Both the position numbers and the translations under genes were made by a program. Positions 26,174 to 33,937 of a stretch of 64,000 nt of DNA are shown piece after piece. The notes under the pieces are model-generated. The model was not told the origin of the DNA. It worked only from the letters and a program-made list of their open reading frames with translations, and did no database searches. Positions within the stretch are counted from its first letter, which is position 1. The number at the start of each line of letters is the position of its first letter. This stretch comes from Frankia sp. AiPs1 (lineage in GTDB: Bacteria; Actinomycetota; Actinomycetes; Frankiales; Frankiaceae): positions 1-64,000 of the forward strand of contig NZ_JAMQQF010000003.1 of assembly GCF_023716945.1 (NCBI RefSeq), in the 5' to 3' direction.

Positions 26174-26607
26174 CGCAGTCCGCCGCGGTAGCGGTCGATG
26201 ACCTCGTCGGCGGTGGCGCGCAGGGTGCGGTGGTGGCCGAGCAGGCTGCCGGTCCGGCAGGTGACGGTGACGGTGACGGTGCCGGCGGCGCGGAAGGTGG
26301 CGGTGGTCGTGGTGGTGGTGACGTCGGCGCAGGGTCCGGCGCTCGCGCTGATGCGGGTGTGTACGAGCCGGTCGGCGGCGCTGGCCGCGTCGGCCGCGGT
26401 CGGGGCGAGGGACGCGGCGCGGGCAGCCTCGCGGGCGGCGGTGGTGACCGTGGCGCTGCTCTGCGTTGTCTGGTAGGCGACGGCGACGAGCAGCACGGCG
26501 AGCAGGACGATGGCGGCGCTGACGGCGAACTCCACCGAGTAGGAGCCGTCATCGCGGCCGCGGGACCTGCCGCAGATGGACGGTGACGGCGAGCGTTGGC
26601 GGGTCAT
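26170..26607 (-). CDS. TadE-like pseudopilin
   Basis: A 145-residue protein. DDGSYSVEFAVSAAIVLLAV, then LLVAVAYQTTQSSATVTTAA, shows the G-x-x-x-V-E-F signature around the membrane helix of TadE proteins. The glutamate is the usual fifth residue after processing. Extracytoplasmic C-terminal domain with two cysteines that could form a disulfide. Overlaps both neighbouring genes by four bases (ATGA). Confidence 0.8.
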   Translation of the reverse strand: MTRQRSPSPSICGRSRGRDDGSYSVEFAVSAAIVLLAVLLVAVAYQTTQSSATVTTAAREAARAASLAPTAADAASAADRLVHTRISASAGPCADVTTTTTTATFRAAGTVTVTVTCRTGSLLGHHRTLRATADEVIDRYRGGLR

Positions 26608-26999
26608 CGGCCGCTGCGGGTCTGGGGGATGAACCGGATCATCGGGCCGGTGGCGGTGCGGCTGACGGCGCCGCCGATCCGGCCGTGGGCGGTGACGGTG
26701 ACCGCCACCTGATCGGCCCGCTGACTGATGGTGACGTCGGCGTGGTCGACGAGCAGGACGCTGGTCGCCAGCCGGGTCGCGGCCGCGTCGACGGCGGGAG
26801 GTGTGCCGCCGGGGGCCTGGGCGATTTCGAGGGCGCGCTGGCTGGCCGCTTCCGCCGCGGACGCTGTCACCCAGCGCACGCTCATCGTCAGCAGCAACAC
26901 GAACAGAGCGAACACGGCGATCATGATGGCGGCGAGTTCGGTGGCGTTACCTGCATCGTCAGCGCTGCGGGGCGCGACGCTGCGGCGGGGAGCGGACAT
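26604..26999 (-). CDS. TadE/TadF-like pseudopilin
   Basis: A 131-residue protein from ATG 26999 (a start at 27032 would overlap the next gene). DDAGNATELAAIMIAVFALF, then VLLLTMSVRWV, is the pilin-like helix with a conserved glutamate (T-E-L). A beta-rich extracytoplasmic domain follows, ending MIRFIPQTRSGR. Overlaps the following gene by four bases. Confidence 0.7.
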   Translation of the reverse strand: MSAPRRSVAPRSADDAGNATELAAIMIAVFALFVLLLTMSVRWVTASAAEAASQRALEIAQAPGGTPPAVDAAATRLATSVLLVDHADVTISQRADQVAVTVTAHGRIGGAVSRTATGPMIRFIPQTRSGR

Positions 27000-27016
27000 G
27001 GCGTGGGATGGCCGGT

Positions 27017-27259
27017 CTATTGCTGCTGGCATTGGGTGGGGTCGGTGCTGGTGCAGACATTGCTGGCGATCTGGGTGGCCTTCTGCCGCAGATAGAGGAT
27101 CACCACGCCGGCGATGAGGACGAGGCCGACGGCGATGACCGCGGTGGACAGCCCGGCATCGCCGTGGTCACGGGCGTCGGCCCGGTTCCGGCTACGCCGG
27201 TAGGCGTCGGTGAGGGTGAGGTGGAGCAGGAGAAGGCGGGCGGCCACGGCATGGAGCAC
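27017..27259 (-). CDS. Small pilin-like membrane peptide of the Tad operon
   Basis: An 80-residue protein. After a basic N-terminal region, DAGLSTAVIAVGLVLIAGVV, then ILYLRQKATQIASNV, forms one hydrophobic helix with a G-x-S-T-A start. The C-terminus holds two cysteines (VCTSTDPTQCQQQ). Its position between tadC and the TadE genes and its size fit a Flp-type pilin subunit, though the conserved glutamate of classical Flp is not seen. Confidence 0.6.
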   Translation of the reverse strand: MLHAVAARLLLLHLTLTDAYRRSRNRADARDHGDAGLSTAVIAVGLVLIAGVVILYLRQKATQIASNVCTSTDPTQCQQQ

Positions 27260-27278
27260 GGAGGCCTCCTTTCTCAGG

Positions 27279-28163
27279 TCAGATCCCGACAGTGCTGTTG
27301 ATCATCGAGAGGAGGGGGTAGGCGAGGAAGGCGACGAAGACGAGGGCCACGGCGGCGGCAGGCAGGTCCATCTGCGCGTCGGCAGCGGCCTCCTGTCCGC
27401 GAAGCCGGGCGCCCTCGGCTTGGCGGATCGCGGCGGCGCGGGACTCCAGGGCGAGGACGGGGGAAGCGCCGGCGCGCGCCGCGGCCAGGGTGCGGGCCAG
27501 GTCGGTGAACTCGCGCAGCGGATAGGCGGCGGCGAGTTCGGCGACGGCGACATCGGGAGGAATCCCGCGCAGTCGCGCGCCGGTCAGCGCGCGGCGCAGG
27601 TGACCGAAGGTCCAGCCGTGGCCGCTGTCGGCGGCGGCGGACAGCGCGGCGGGCAGCGGTAGGCCGCCCACGAGCAGGATGCGGACCAGGTCGATGTAAA
27701 CCGCGGTGGCCAGCGCGGCGTCACGGCGACGAGCTCGGGCGAGCCGGCGCACCGGCCGGTCGGCGAGCGCCAGCCCTCCCAGCGTCGCGCCGACGACGAA
27801 CACCGCGGACAGGACCGGCGGCGCCACGGCGACCAGGAGCGTCAGCGCGGCGAGACCGAGGCCGCCGGCGGCGCCGGCCACCACGTGGAGCAGCCGCGCG
27901 GCCATGTGCGCCTCGACGCCACGGTCAGCGATCCTCACATCGTCGCCGCGCAGCAGACCGCCCAGCCCGTGATCGCGCATCAGCGTGCACAGCCACTGGG
28001 ACAGGCGGGTCAATGGCGCGACGCGGGTGGTCGCCGGGGCGGTGAACAGCACCGCGAGATCGGCGCCGAGATCGGGTTTGCCGGCCCGCGTGGACCACGC
28101 CGCCTGCCAGACGCCAAGACCGGCGAGCGCACCGCAGGCGGCGACAAGCAGCATCCGGGTCAT
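27279..28163 (-). CDS. tadC: TadC-like type II secretion F-domain membrane protein
   Basis: A 294-residue protein with hydrophobic spans at the N-terminus, around residues 90-130 and at the C-terminus (AAAVALVFVAFLAYPLLSMI). The cytoplasmic four-helix T2SF domain lies between them (YIDLVRILLVGGLPLPAALS, AEGARLRGQEAAADAQMDLP). It forms the inner-membrane platform of the Tad pilus with TadB and contacts the TadA ATPase. ATG overlaps the tadB stop by four bases. Confidence 0.8.
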   Translation of the reverse strand: MTRMLLVAACGALAGLGVWQAAWSTRAGKPDLGADLAVLFTAPATTRVAPLTRLSQWLCTLMRDHGLGGLLRGDDVRIADRGVEAHMAARLLHVVAGAAGGLGLAALTLLVAVAPPVLSAVFVVGATLGGLALADRPVRRLARARRRDAALATAVYIDLVRILLVGGLPLPAALSAAADSGHGWTFGHLRRALTGARLRGIPPDVAVAELAAAYPLREFTDLARTLAAARAGASPVLALESRAAAIRQAEGARLRGQEAAADAQMDLPAAAVALVFVAFLAYPLLSMINSTVGI

Positions 28164-28993
28164 GGCACCTCCGGCGTGAAGAAGTCGGGGGGAAGGTCGG
28201 GTTGACTCATCCGGGCCAGCGAGTGGACGGCGCCGACGACGGCCGCGCCCAGCGCGGCAAGGACCAGCTGGCCGGTCAGAGTGCGGTAAGGGGCGAAGAA
28301 CGCCGGCGAGACCGCCAGTACGACGGTGATCGAGGCAGCGAACAGGACGAGCAGCAGCGTCATGGACCGCCGGTGCTTGGCCCGTAACGCGTGCTGGTCG
28401 CGGAGCCGCGCGACGTCTGCGCGGGTCGTCTCGACCTGGCTGGCCATGAGCCGCGTCAGGTCCCCCGCGCCCCGCTGGTAGGCGACGTCGAGGGCGGTGG
28501 CGACCGGTCCCAGCGCTGGATGGGAGACCTCAGCCCGCAGCGCGCGCAGTGCGTCGGGCACGGACATGGTGTCCAGCCGTACCGCGAGGCGTCCGAGCGC
28601 CTCGGCGAGTTCGTCGGGAGGCCGGTCGCAGGAGGCGACGAGGGCTGCCCGCAAATGCCGGCCAGCGCCCAGGCCATCGCGGACCGCCTCGGTCCAGGTG
28701 GCCACGGCCTCCCCGAGACGGGTGACGGCTGGTACTGAGGGACCGCGGCCGGCGTCGAAGGTGACGTAGCCGACGGCGGCGATGACGAGGCTGAGCGCGG
28801 GGGCGCGGGTGACGGCACCGGCGAGAACGGCGACGGCGAGCAGGAGCACGATCCGACGTGCCGGTAGCGCGGGGTGGCGACCGGCGAGCCGGGTGGGAAT
28901 CGCGGCGCCGTGAGCTGCGGCAACGAATAGCCACGCCCCGAGGCCGGCCACGGCGCCTCCCAGCGCGACCGCGGCAAGGGCGAGGCCGCTCAC
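28160..28993 (-). CDS. tadB: TadB-like type II secretion F-domain membrane protein
   Basis: A 277-residue protein starting at the GTG that overlaps the tadA stop (GTGA). Four membrane segments flank the T2SF domain (LGEAVATWTEAVRDGLGAGR, AYQRGAGDLTRLMASQVETT). It pairs with TadC in the pilus platform. Longer in-frame extensions run into tadA and are unlikely. Confidence 0.8.
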   Translation of the reverse strand: MSGLALAAVALGGAVAGLGAWLFVAAAHGAAIPTRLAGRHPALPARRIVLLLAVAVLAGAVTRAPALSLVIAAVGYVTFDAGRGPSVPAVTRLGEAVATWTEAVRDGLGAGRHLRAALVASCDRPPDELAEALGRLAVRLDTMSVPDALRALRAEVSHPALGPVATALDVAYQRGAGDLTRLMASQVETTRADVARLRDQHALRAKHRRSMTLLLVLFAASITVVLAVSPAFFAPYRTLTGQLVLAALGAAVVGAVHSLARMSQPDLPPDFFTPEVP

Positions 28994-30324
28994 CAGCGGG
29001 CGCCCAACGCGAACCCGCGATCCCGGTCCAGGATGTTCGCGTCCAGCCCGGCGCCGGTCAGCTTCGCGGTGAGCTCCTCGGACGCGGCCAGGTCGGTGCG
29101 GGTCGGCGCGCCCGCGGACGGGTTCCACCGCCACAGTTCGGCGACGCTCACCCCGTGCTCGCCGCGGCCGGCGACCTCGAGGACGGAGGTGACCGCCCGG
29201 CGCCGCTCGACCCGGCCGACCTGCACGATCAGGTCGACGGCGGTGGCGATCGTGTCGAGCACGACGCTGTCGGCGACGCGATGTTCACCGAACGCGGCGT
29301 AGGTCCGGATCCGAGAGATCACTTCCTGGGCGGACGGGGCGTGGATGGTGGTCGCGACCCCGCGGGCGACGCCTTGGCCCAGTGCCAGCAGCAGCGGCAT
29401 GACCCCGCCGTCGGGTTTCAGCTCGCCGAGCGCGACTCGATCTGGAGTCAGCCGCCGAAGATCGTCAGTCAGGAATCGTTCCATCGTGTACGCGCCGGCC
29501 CCCTCCAGATTGGGTTCGCGGGCTTCGAAAGCCACCAAATTGGGGAAGCGGCGGGGGTCGAGGAACAGCTCCATCTCGTCTTCGACAGTCACCGTCCGAT
29601 CGAGGACCACCGAGGCGGGGTGGGCGTTCAGACACGCGCGCAGCAGCGTCGTCTTGCCTGCCGTCGTCGCCCCGGAGATCACCAGGCCGAACGGATCGGC
29701 CATTCGGGCCGTCGCAGTCAACACTGCCGTCAGGTCCGGACCGAACATGCCGACGGACTCCAATCCCTCTAGGGCGACGAGGTCGGGGGAGTAGAGCCGG
29801 CAGGAGATGTGCACCCGGCCGGTGACGGCCGCGATGGCGTGCAGCCGCGCCCCGCCGGGTAGCCGGCAGCGCACGCTGGGCGCCGCTTCGTCGAAGCGGC
29901 GGCCCTGAGCGGCGGCTTGGGCAGCGACCCACTCGAACGCCTCGTCGTCGTCGCGGAACGGGGAGGCGAGCTGCTGGCGATGCCCGGTGATCCGTTCCGT
30001 GCAGATCACGTTGGCGGCCCCGTTGACCTCGACATCGCTCCACTCCTCGGACTGCAGGAAGCGGGCCAGGGGGCCCAGCGGCGACAGGTCGAGGCGCAGC
30101 CGGCGGCGAACCTCGCCCTCGGTCGCCGCATCCAGCGCGGTCTGTCCGCCACGGGTGCGCTGGTGCTGCTCGTGGCGTAGCCCGGCCTCGATCAGTTCGT
30201 CGATACGGGCGGCGCGATCCTCGCCGTCTGGTGCGTCCGCGAGGCTCGCAAGGAACCAGGGGCGCAGCGCCTCGACTACAGCGCTCGCGGTGGCATCGTC
30301 GGCGACCTGCGGTCTCCAGCTCAC
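28990..30324 (-). CDS. tadA: TadA/CpaF-family pilus assembly ATPase
   Basis: A 444-residue protein; the GTG start overlaps the preceding stop (GTGA). Motifs: GATTAGKTTLLRACL (Walker A), TVTVEDEMEL (Walker B/Asp box glutamates), LGELKPDGGVMPLLLALGQG with the following T-T-I-H-A-P-S (His box), and an N-terminal helical domain with EWSDVEVNGAANV. A hexameric ATPase that drives pilus assembly at the inner membrane. Confidence 0.85.
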   Translation of the reverse strand: MSWRPQVADDATASAVVEALRPWFLASLADAPDGEDRAARIDELIEAGLRHEQHQRTRGGQTALDAATEGEVRRRLRLDLSPLGPLARFLQSEEWSDVEVNGAANVICTERITGHRQQLASPFRDDDEAFEWVAAQAAAQGRRFDEAAPSVRCRLPGGARLHAIAAVTGRVHISCRLYSPDLVALEGLESVGMFGPDLTAVLTATARMADPFGLVISGATTAGKTTLLRACLNAHPASVVLDRTVTVEDEMELFLDPRRFPNLVAFEAREPNLEGAGAYTMERFLTDDLRRLTPDRVALGELKPDGGVMPLLLALGQGVARGVATTIHAPSAQEVISRIRTYAAFGEHRVADSVVLDTIATAVDLIVQVGRVERRRAVTSVLEVAGRGEHGVSVAELWRWNPSAGAPTRTDLAASEELTAKLTGAGLDANILDRDRGFALGARW

Positions 30325-31064
30325 CGCGCGCCCTCGCTGACCAGACCGTCGGTGTCCACCGCTGCACAGCAGTCCAAGACCTGCCCAGCCGCGCGCAGCA
30401 GTGCCGACGGGCGGCGCCGACGCGTCCCTTCCACCAGCGCGACCGCCCCATATGGGTCGTCGGGAATCGCCACGACCGGTACGGCCGCTGCGCCGATCCG
30501 CTCGGCGACGAGCCGGCGTACGTCGGCCAGCGCGTAGGGGCCGGGTCCGTGCACGGCGAGCACGATCCTGGGTGTCCAGAGGAACAGCCCGGGGAGGCGG
30601 ACCAGCGCGCACGCCAGCGCCTCCCGGCTCGCGCCGGTGACGAGTAGCAGCCCGTCGCAGGGGCCGAGTATCGCGGCGGTGTTCTGGCGTACTCGGCCGA
30701 CGTCGAGGAACAGCGGCACCTCCACCTCCGCCTGTGTGCGTAGCCCCGGCAGGCAGGTGGCCAGGCTGCGCAGTGCCCCGGCGATGGTCTCCTCCGTCGC
30801 TGCTGCCACCACCACGGGAACCTCGGCAGCGCTGCGTTGGGTGTGGTCAAGCACGTGCACCGGGCCGCTGGCAGCAGCGGCGACCAGGCTGTCCAACCCC
30901 GGGGCTCCGGCGTGCAGGGACAGGGCGCAGCGGGCGGCGAGCACGCCACCATCGGCACCGGCCTCAATGACTGCCCCGCCGCCGGCGGCGGCCGCCGCCA
31001 TGGCGAGGGTGGTCGCGCCGGCAGATCCTGGGCCGGCGGTTCCTACCGCCCAGCAGCCTCTCAC
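30321..31064 (-). CDS. tadZ: TadZ/CpaE-like localisation ATPase
   Basis: A 247-residue MinD-like protein. GTAGPGSAGATTLAMAAAAA stands where the deviant Walker A lies but lacks the usual lysines, as in degenerate TadZ proteins. Later VLDHTQRSAAEVPVVVAAA and FLDVGRVRQNTAAILG correspond to the switch regions. It probably places the pilus machine at the cell pole or septum. Overlaps both neighbours by four bases. Confidence 0.65.
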   Translation of the reverse strand: MRGCWAVGTAGPGSAGATTLAMAAAAAGGGAVIEAGADGGVLAARCALSLHAGAPGLDSLVAAAASGPVHVLDHTQRSAAEVPVVVAAATEETIAGALRSLATCLPGLRTQAEVEVPLFLDVGRVRQNTAAILGPCDGLLLVTGASREALACALVRLPGLFLWTPRIVLAVHGPGPYALADVRRLVAERIGAAAVPVVAIPDDPYGAVALVEGTRRRRPSALLRAAGQVLDCCAAVDTDGLVSEGAR

Positions 31065-31723
31065 CGGCGGACCCCCAGCAGCCGTAGCCCCTGCCCGCTG
31101 GTCCCGGCTGCCGACGCGATCCGTGCGGCATCGTCGGCCGGCGCGTCAAGGTAGACGACCATGTCCCCGCTTGTCGCCTGGTCGGACACCGCTCGCACGT
31201 CGGCGACCTGCACCGGCCCGCCCACCAGCGTCGGGCTGTCGTCGCCCTGGGTGGCGCCGGCGACGACCACCTGGACCCAGTCCCCGGCCCGCAGCTGCCG
31301 GGACGGCAGTGCTTCCACGGCCAGCCGGATGCCCACACTTGCCGAACCCGCTGGCGGCTGGGCCGACCCGACCATCTCCGGGGTGAGCAGAGTGCCGGCG
31401 GTGAGGTTCACCAGGGCCTGGCGGCCCACGATGGCCGCCCTGGCCGCGGTCGGGGAGGCCAGCCGCGCCGACGTGCCCTCCACCGACACCCGTGCCACCG
31501 CGAGATCGGCCGCGTTGACGACCTCACCGCGGGCAATCGGACGCGTCAGTACCACTGCATCCACATGATCGTCGTGCCAGGTGGCCGCCCCCACCGCGCC
31601 GCCGGCGCCGAGCACCATCAGCAGCACCGCGGCCGCCATCCCGCGCCGCGACGCGCGTCGTGGCCGGAACGGACTTCCCGTCGCCGGGCCCGAGGTCGGT
31701 GTCGCTCCTACCGTCGCCGTCAT
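31061..31723 (-). CDS. SAF-domain (CpaB/RcpC-like) pilus protein
   Basis: A 220-residue protein from ATG 31723. One N-terminal membrane span (AAAVLLMVLGAGGAVGAATW) is followed by the SAF segment (RPIARGEVVNAADLAVARVS, TPEMVGSAQPP). A beta-rich periplasmic-type domain comes next (RQLRAGDWVQVVVAGAT). Such proteins guide or anchor the Tad pilus in the envelope. Stop overlaps the tadZ start. Confidence 0.75.
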   Translation of the reverse strand: MTATVGATPTSGPATGSPFRPRRASRRGMAAAVLLMVLGAGGAVGAATWHDDHVDAVVLTRPIARGEVVNAADLAVARVSVEGTSARLASPTAARAAIVGRQALVNLTAGTLLTPEMVGSAQPPAGSASVGIRLAVEALPSRQLRAGDWVQVVVAGATQGDDSPTLVGGPVQVADVRAVSDQATSGDMVVYLDAPADDAARIASAAGTSGQGLRLLGVRR

Positions 31724-31793
31724 AGCATCACCTCCGCTCCTCCGTGTTCCGCAGGATCGATCCGCACATGAACGGGCGAGCCATCGGATTGCC

Positions 31794-32633
31794 TCATCGC
31801 GCCTGCTCCAGCGCCTGCACCTCACCGACCGGTACCGCATAGTCCGCGGTGGTTGTCATCGCGGGAAGAGTCCCCGTCGCGCCGGTCGATGCCGTCCATG
31901 ACACCGCCCACGTCATCCGCAGCTGCGCCGGCCAGCTCGTGCCGTTCGGGGCGATGGAGGAGGCGTCCCGGTAGGAATAGGAACAGGAGACCGGCGTGGA
32001 TGCACTCGCGATACCGCACAGCACGGGCGGCGCCCCGTCCCCGGGCAGGAATTCCAACGTCTGCGGCTCTGCGGTCACCGTGGCGGTCACACCCGGCACG
32101 GATGCGACGGCGGACACCGCCGCCTGCGTGCGTACCCCGATTCGCAATGGCGTGTTCACCACGGCCCGGTGACCCTGCTGAAGGTTCGGGGTGAAAATCC
32201 CGTCCGGGGCCGGAACTTTCTGCCGGACCAGATCTCCTGCGGTCTCGGCCACCTGCTGCGCCGATGCTGTCGGTCGCACCCAGTAGTAAGTGATGGCGGT
32301 CGGCCCGCACACCCGTGCGTAGAGGGTGGCTGTCACCCCATCGGCATCGACGCGCTCGGTCTCCTGGGGATTGCGCTGCAGGTAGGAGAACAGATCGCCG
32401 GACTGCCAGGTGCACGGATCCGGGCCCGTCGTCCCGCCGTTGCCGCCGTCATGGCGCGCCGGTATTCGAACCTGTGCCATCGACGTGATCTGGGAGAGCA
32501 CGGGATCTGTGCTTCCTCCGGCCGTCCCCCCGGCTCCGATTCCATAGGCGGCCTGGGCCGGAGGGGACAAGGCCAGGGTAATTCCGATGCCGAGTGTGGT
32601 AGCGGTGAGGAGTATTCCTAGTGAGGTGCGCAT
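31794..32633 (-). CDS. Secreted protein of the Tad operon
   Basis: A 279-residue protein from ATG 32633. A clear signal peptide (RTSLGILLTATTLGIGITLA, then SPPAQAAYG) would be cleaved after A-Q-A. The mature part is Thr/Ser/Pro-rich with cysteines at C-T-W, V-C-G and a late L-C-G/S-C-S pair that may form disulfides. Gene order suggests an envelope component of the pilus. It overlaps the upstream lipoprotein stop by 16 bases. No domain recognised. Confidence 0.65.
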   Translation of the reverse strand: MRTSLGILLTATTLGIGITLALSPPAQAAYGIGAGGTAGGSTDPVLSQITSMAQVRIPARHDGGNGGTTGPDPCTWQSGDLFSYLQRNPQETERVDADGVTATLYARVCGPTAITYYWVRPTASAQQVAETAGDLVRQKVPAPDGIFTPNLQQGHRAVVNTPLRIGVRTQAAVSAVASVPGVTATVTAEPQTLEFLPGDGAPPVLCGIASASTPVSCSYSYRDASSIAPNGTSWPAQLRMTWAVSWTASTGATGTLPAMTTTADYAVPVGEVQALEQAR

Positions 32634-33247
32634 TGATCCGCGCCCATCCACGTTTTGACCGTTGTGGCATCGGATATCTTCCAGGTGCCAGCGTCGGTCA
32701 CCCAGGTCCAGGTAGTGCGATAGGATTGTGTGGCATCATTGACGATGATTTCGTGCCCGCCTGGCGCCTTATTGGCGGCATCAAAAACGATGCCGTCGTC
32801 ATATGTGCAGGTCGTTGTCTCTGCAAGGCCGTCCGGAGGAGCATTCATTATCTTTACGTTCTCGATTGACTGATGCCCCGCACCTCCCGGCCTCCCGGCC
32901 CAACCGTTTCTTGTGAAGGTTTGCAAGAGATTCTCGATGCGGTCGCGTTCGGGTGAGTTGGCGGTGTACATCACGAGCAGCGGTTGGGTCTTGGCAGGGT
33001 TCCCCGGATTCGCAATAGCGTCGCGGTACGCCTGGTCGTAGCGTCGGGTGGCAGCTCGGATCGCCATCTCGGCCTCGACGGTGGAGTCGGTGGTCGGCGT
33101 GCCGCCTACGGCTCCGCGGGTGCCTGCCGTGGTGGACGGCGCCGCGAGTGGGTGGGGAGGGGCGCTGTCCGAACACGCGGCCGCCGTACTCATGGTGACG
33201 ATGATCCCCAGGCTGAGTGCGAGCCCACGTGGGCAGATGATCCTCAT
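32618..33247 (-). CDS. Putative lipoprotein, first gene of the Tad operon
   Basis: A 209-residue protein from ATG 33247. The signal peptide RGLALSLGIIVTMSTAAACS ends in a lipobox-like A-A-A-C. The mature part contains the helix VEAEMAIRAATRRYDQAYRD and a strand-rich end (YRTTWTWVTDAGTWKISDAT), a layout close to small NTF2-like lipoproteins. Predicted to be anchored on the outer face of the membrane. Confidence 0.65.
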   Translation of the reverse strand: MRIICPRGLALSLGIIVTMSTAAACSDSAPPHPLAAPSTTAGTRGAVGGTPTTDSTVEAEMAIRAATRRYDQAYRDAIANPGNPAKTQPLLVMYTANSPERDRIENLLQTFTRNGWAGRPGGAGHQSIENVKIMNAPPDGLAETTTCTYDDGIVFDAANKAPGGHEIIVNDATQSYRTTWTWVTDAGTWKISDATTVKTWMGADQCAPH

Positions 33248-33388
33248 CGTGCCGTGGCGGGCCGCCGGAGCGCAGGCCAAGCGTGCCAACGGGAACGAGC
33301 GCCATCGGAGCGTGATCGCGGAAGTAGCGCGAGCGATGTGTGCCTGTTGACCACGCTGGCCTCCTACTGGCCATCTACGATCACGTTT

Positions 33389-33410
33389 GCATCCGTTTAC
33401 TACCGGATGC
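33389..33410. promoter_or_regulatory. Inverted repeat upstream of the Tad operon, possible operator
   Basis: GCATCCG (33389-33395) and CGGATGC (33404-33410) are perfect inverted arms around the AT-rich spacer TTTACTAC. It lies about 140 bases upstream of the first Tad operon gene in a region of reduced GC, which fits a dimeric repressor or activator site. Confidence 0.35.
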
Positions 33411-33787
33411 CTCCAACGTGGCCCGACATCGGTCATACGTCAAGAGGAATACTGAGTGTTTTTAGACGTGTCGGCTGCGCAGCCGAAGATCACTTTCCGT
33501 ATCGTGGTCGGGACGGCAGGTCGCTGGTCGTCCGTGGAGGTTCTGATCTGCTACCGGGAGGTCTGCGAATTCGATCTCCCGAGGCTGCGTTCCTGCTGGT
33601 CGGGGACTGGTTGCAGTAGCAGTGGCTAGACGGTGATCGATATGCGTCCGCGGACGTGAAGTCGACTTTCATGATCGACTTTTTGTCGGTTCCCGGACGG
33701 CACGGACTGCACGCCTGCTATCGGCATGAACCGTCCCCACATGAAGTGTGGGAGGCAAGATCCTCGGAACTGCTCTCCGAGGATGTG

Positions 33788-33815
33788 TTCCCCGGGATCT
33801 CTTGCCCCAGGGGAA
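33788..33815 (-). terminator. Possible stem-loop terminator after the relaxase gene
   Basis: TTCCCC (33788-33793) pairs with GGGGAA (33810-33815), and an inner GGG/CCC pair closes an eight-base loop. It is about 120 bases past the relaxase stop on the minus strand. No U-tract, so only a weak candidate. Confidence 0.25.
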
Positions 33816-33937
33816 GCATGTTGGATTGATCGCGAGCGATGCCGCCGCCGCTCCGGGGAGGCCGCCATCGCTCTCAGGAGCCGGGGTGGGCGTGCCGGCG
33901 GCCACGGTCAGAGGGAATCGGTTCGAAGAACAGTTGC

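Larger units (their letters stand above)
33248..33937. other. 690-base gap between relaxase and Tad operons, control region
   Basis: No convincing gene on either strand; base composition is lower in GC around 33360-33480. It holds the likely promoter of the Tad operon, the inverted repeat at 33389-33410 and a stem-loop at 33788-33815. Confidence 0.4.

Noticed and set aside
32984-33619. Plus-strand 211-residue frame in the Tad upstream gap
   Set aside because: Mostly antisense to the lipoprotein gene. The remainder has no protein-like composition.
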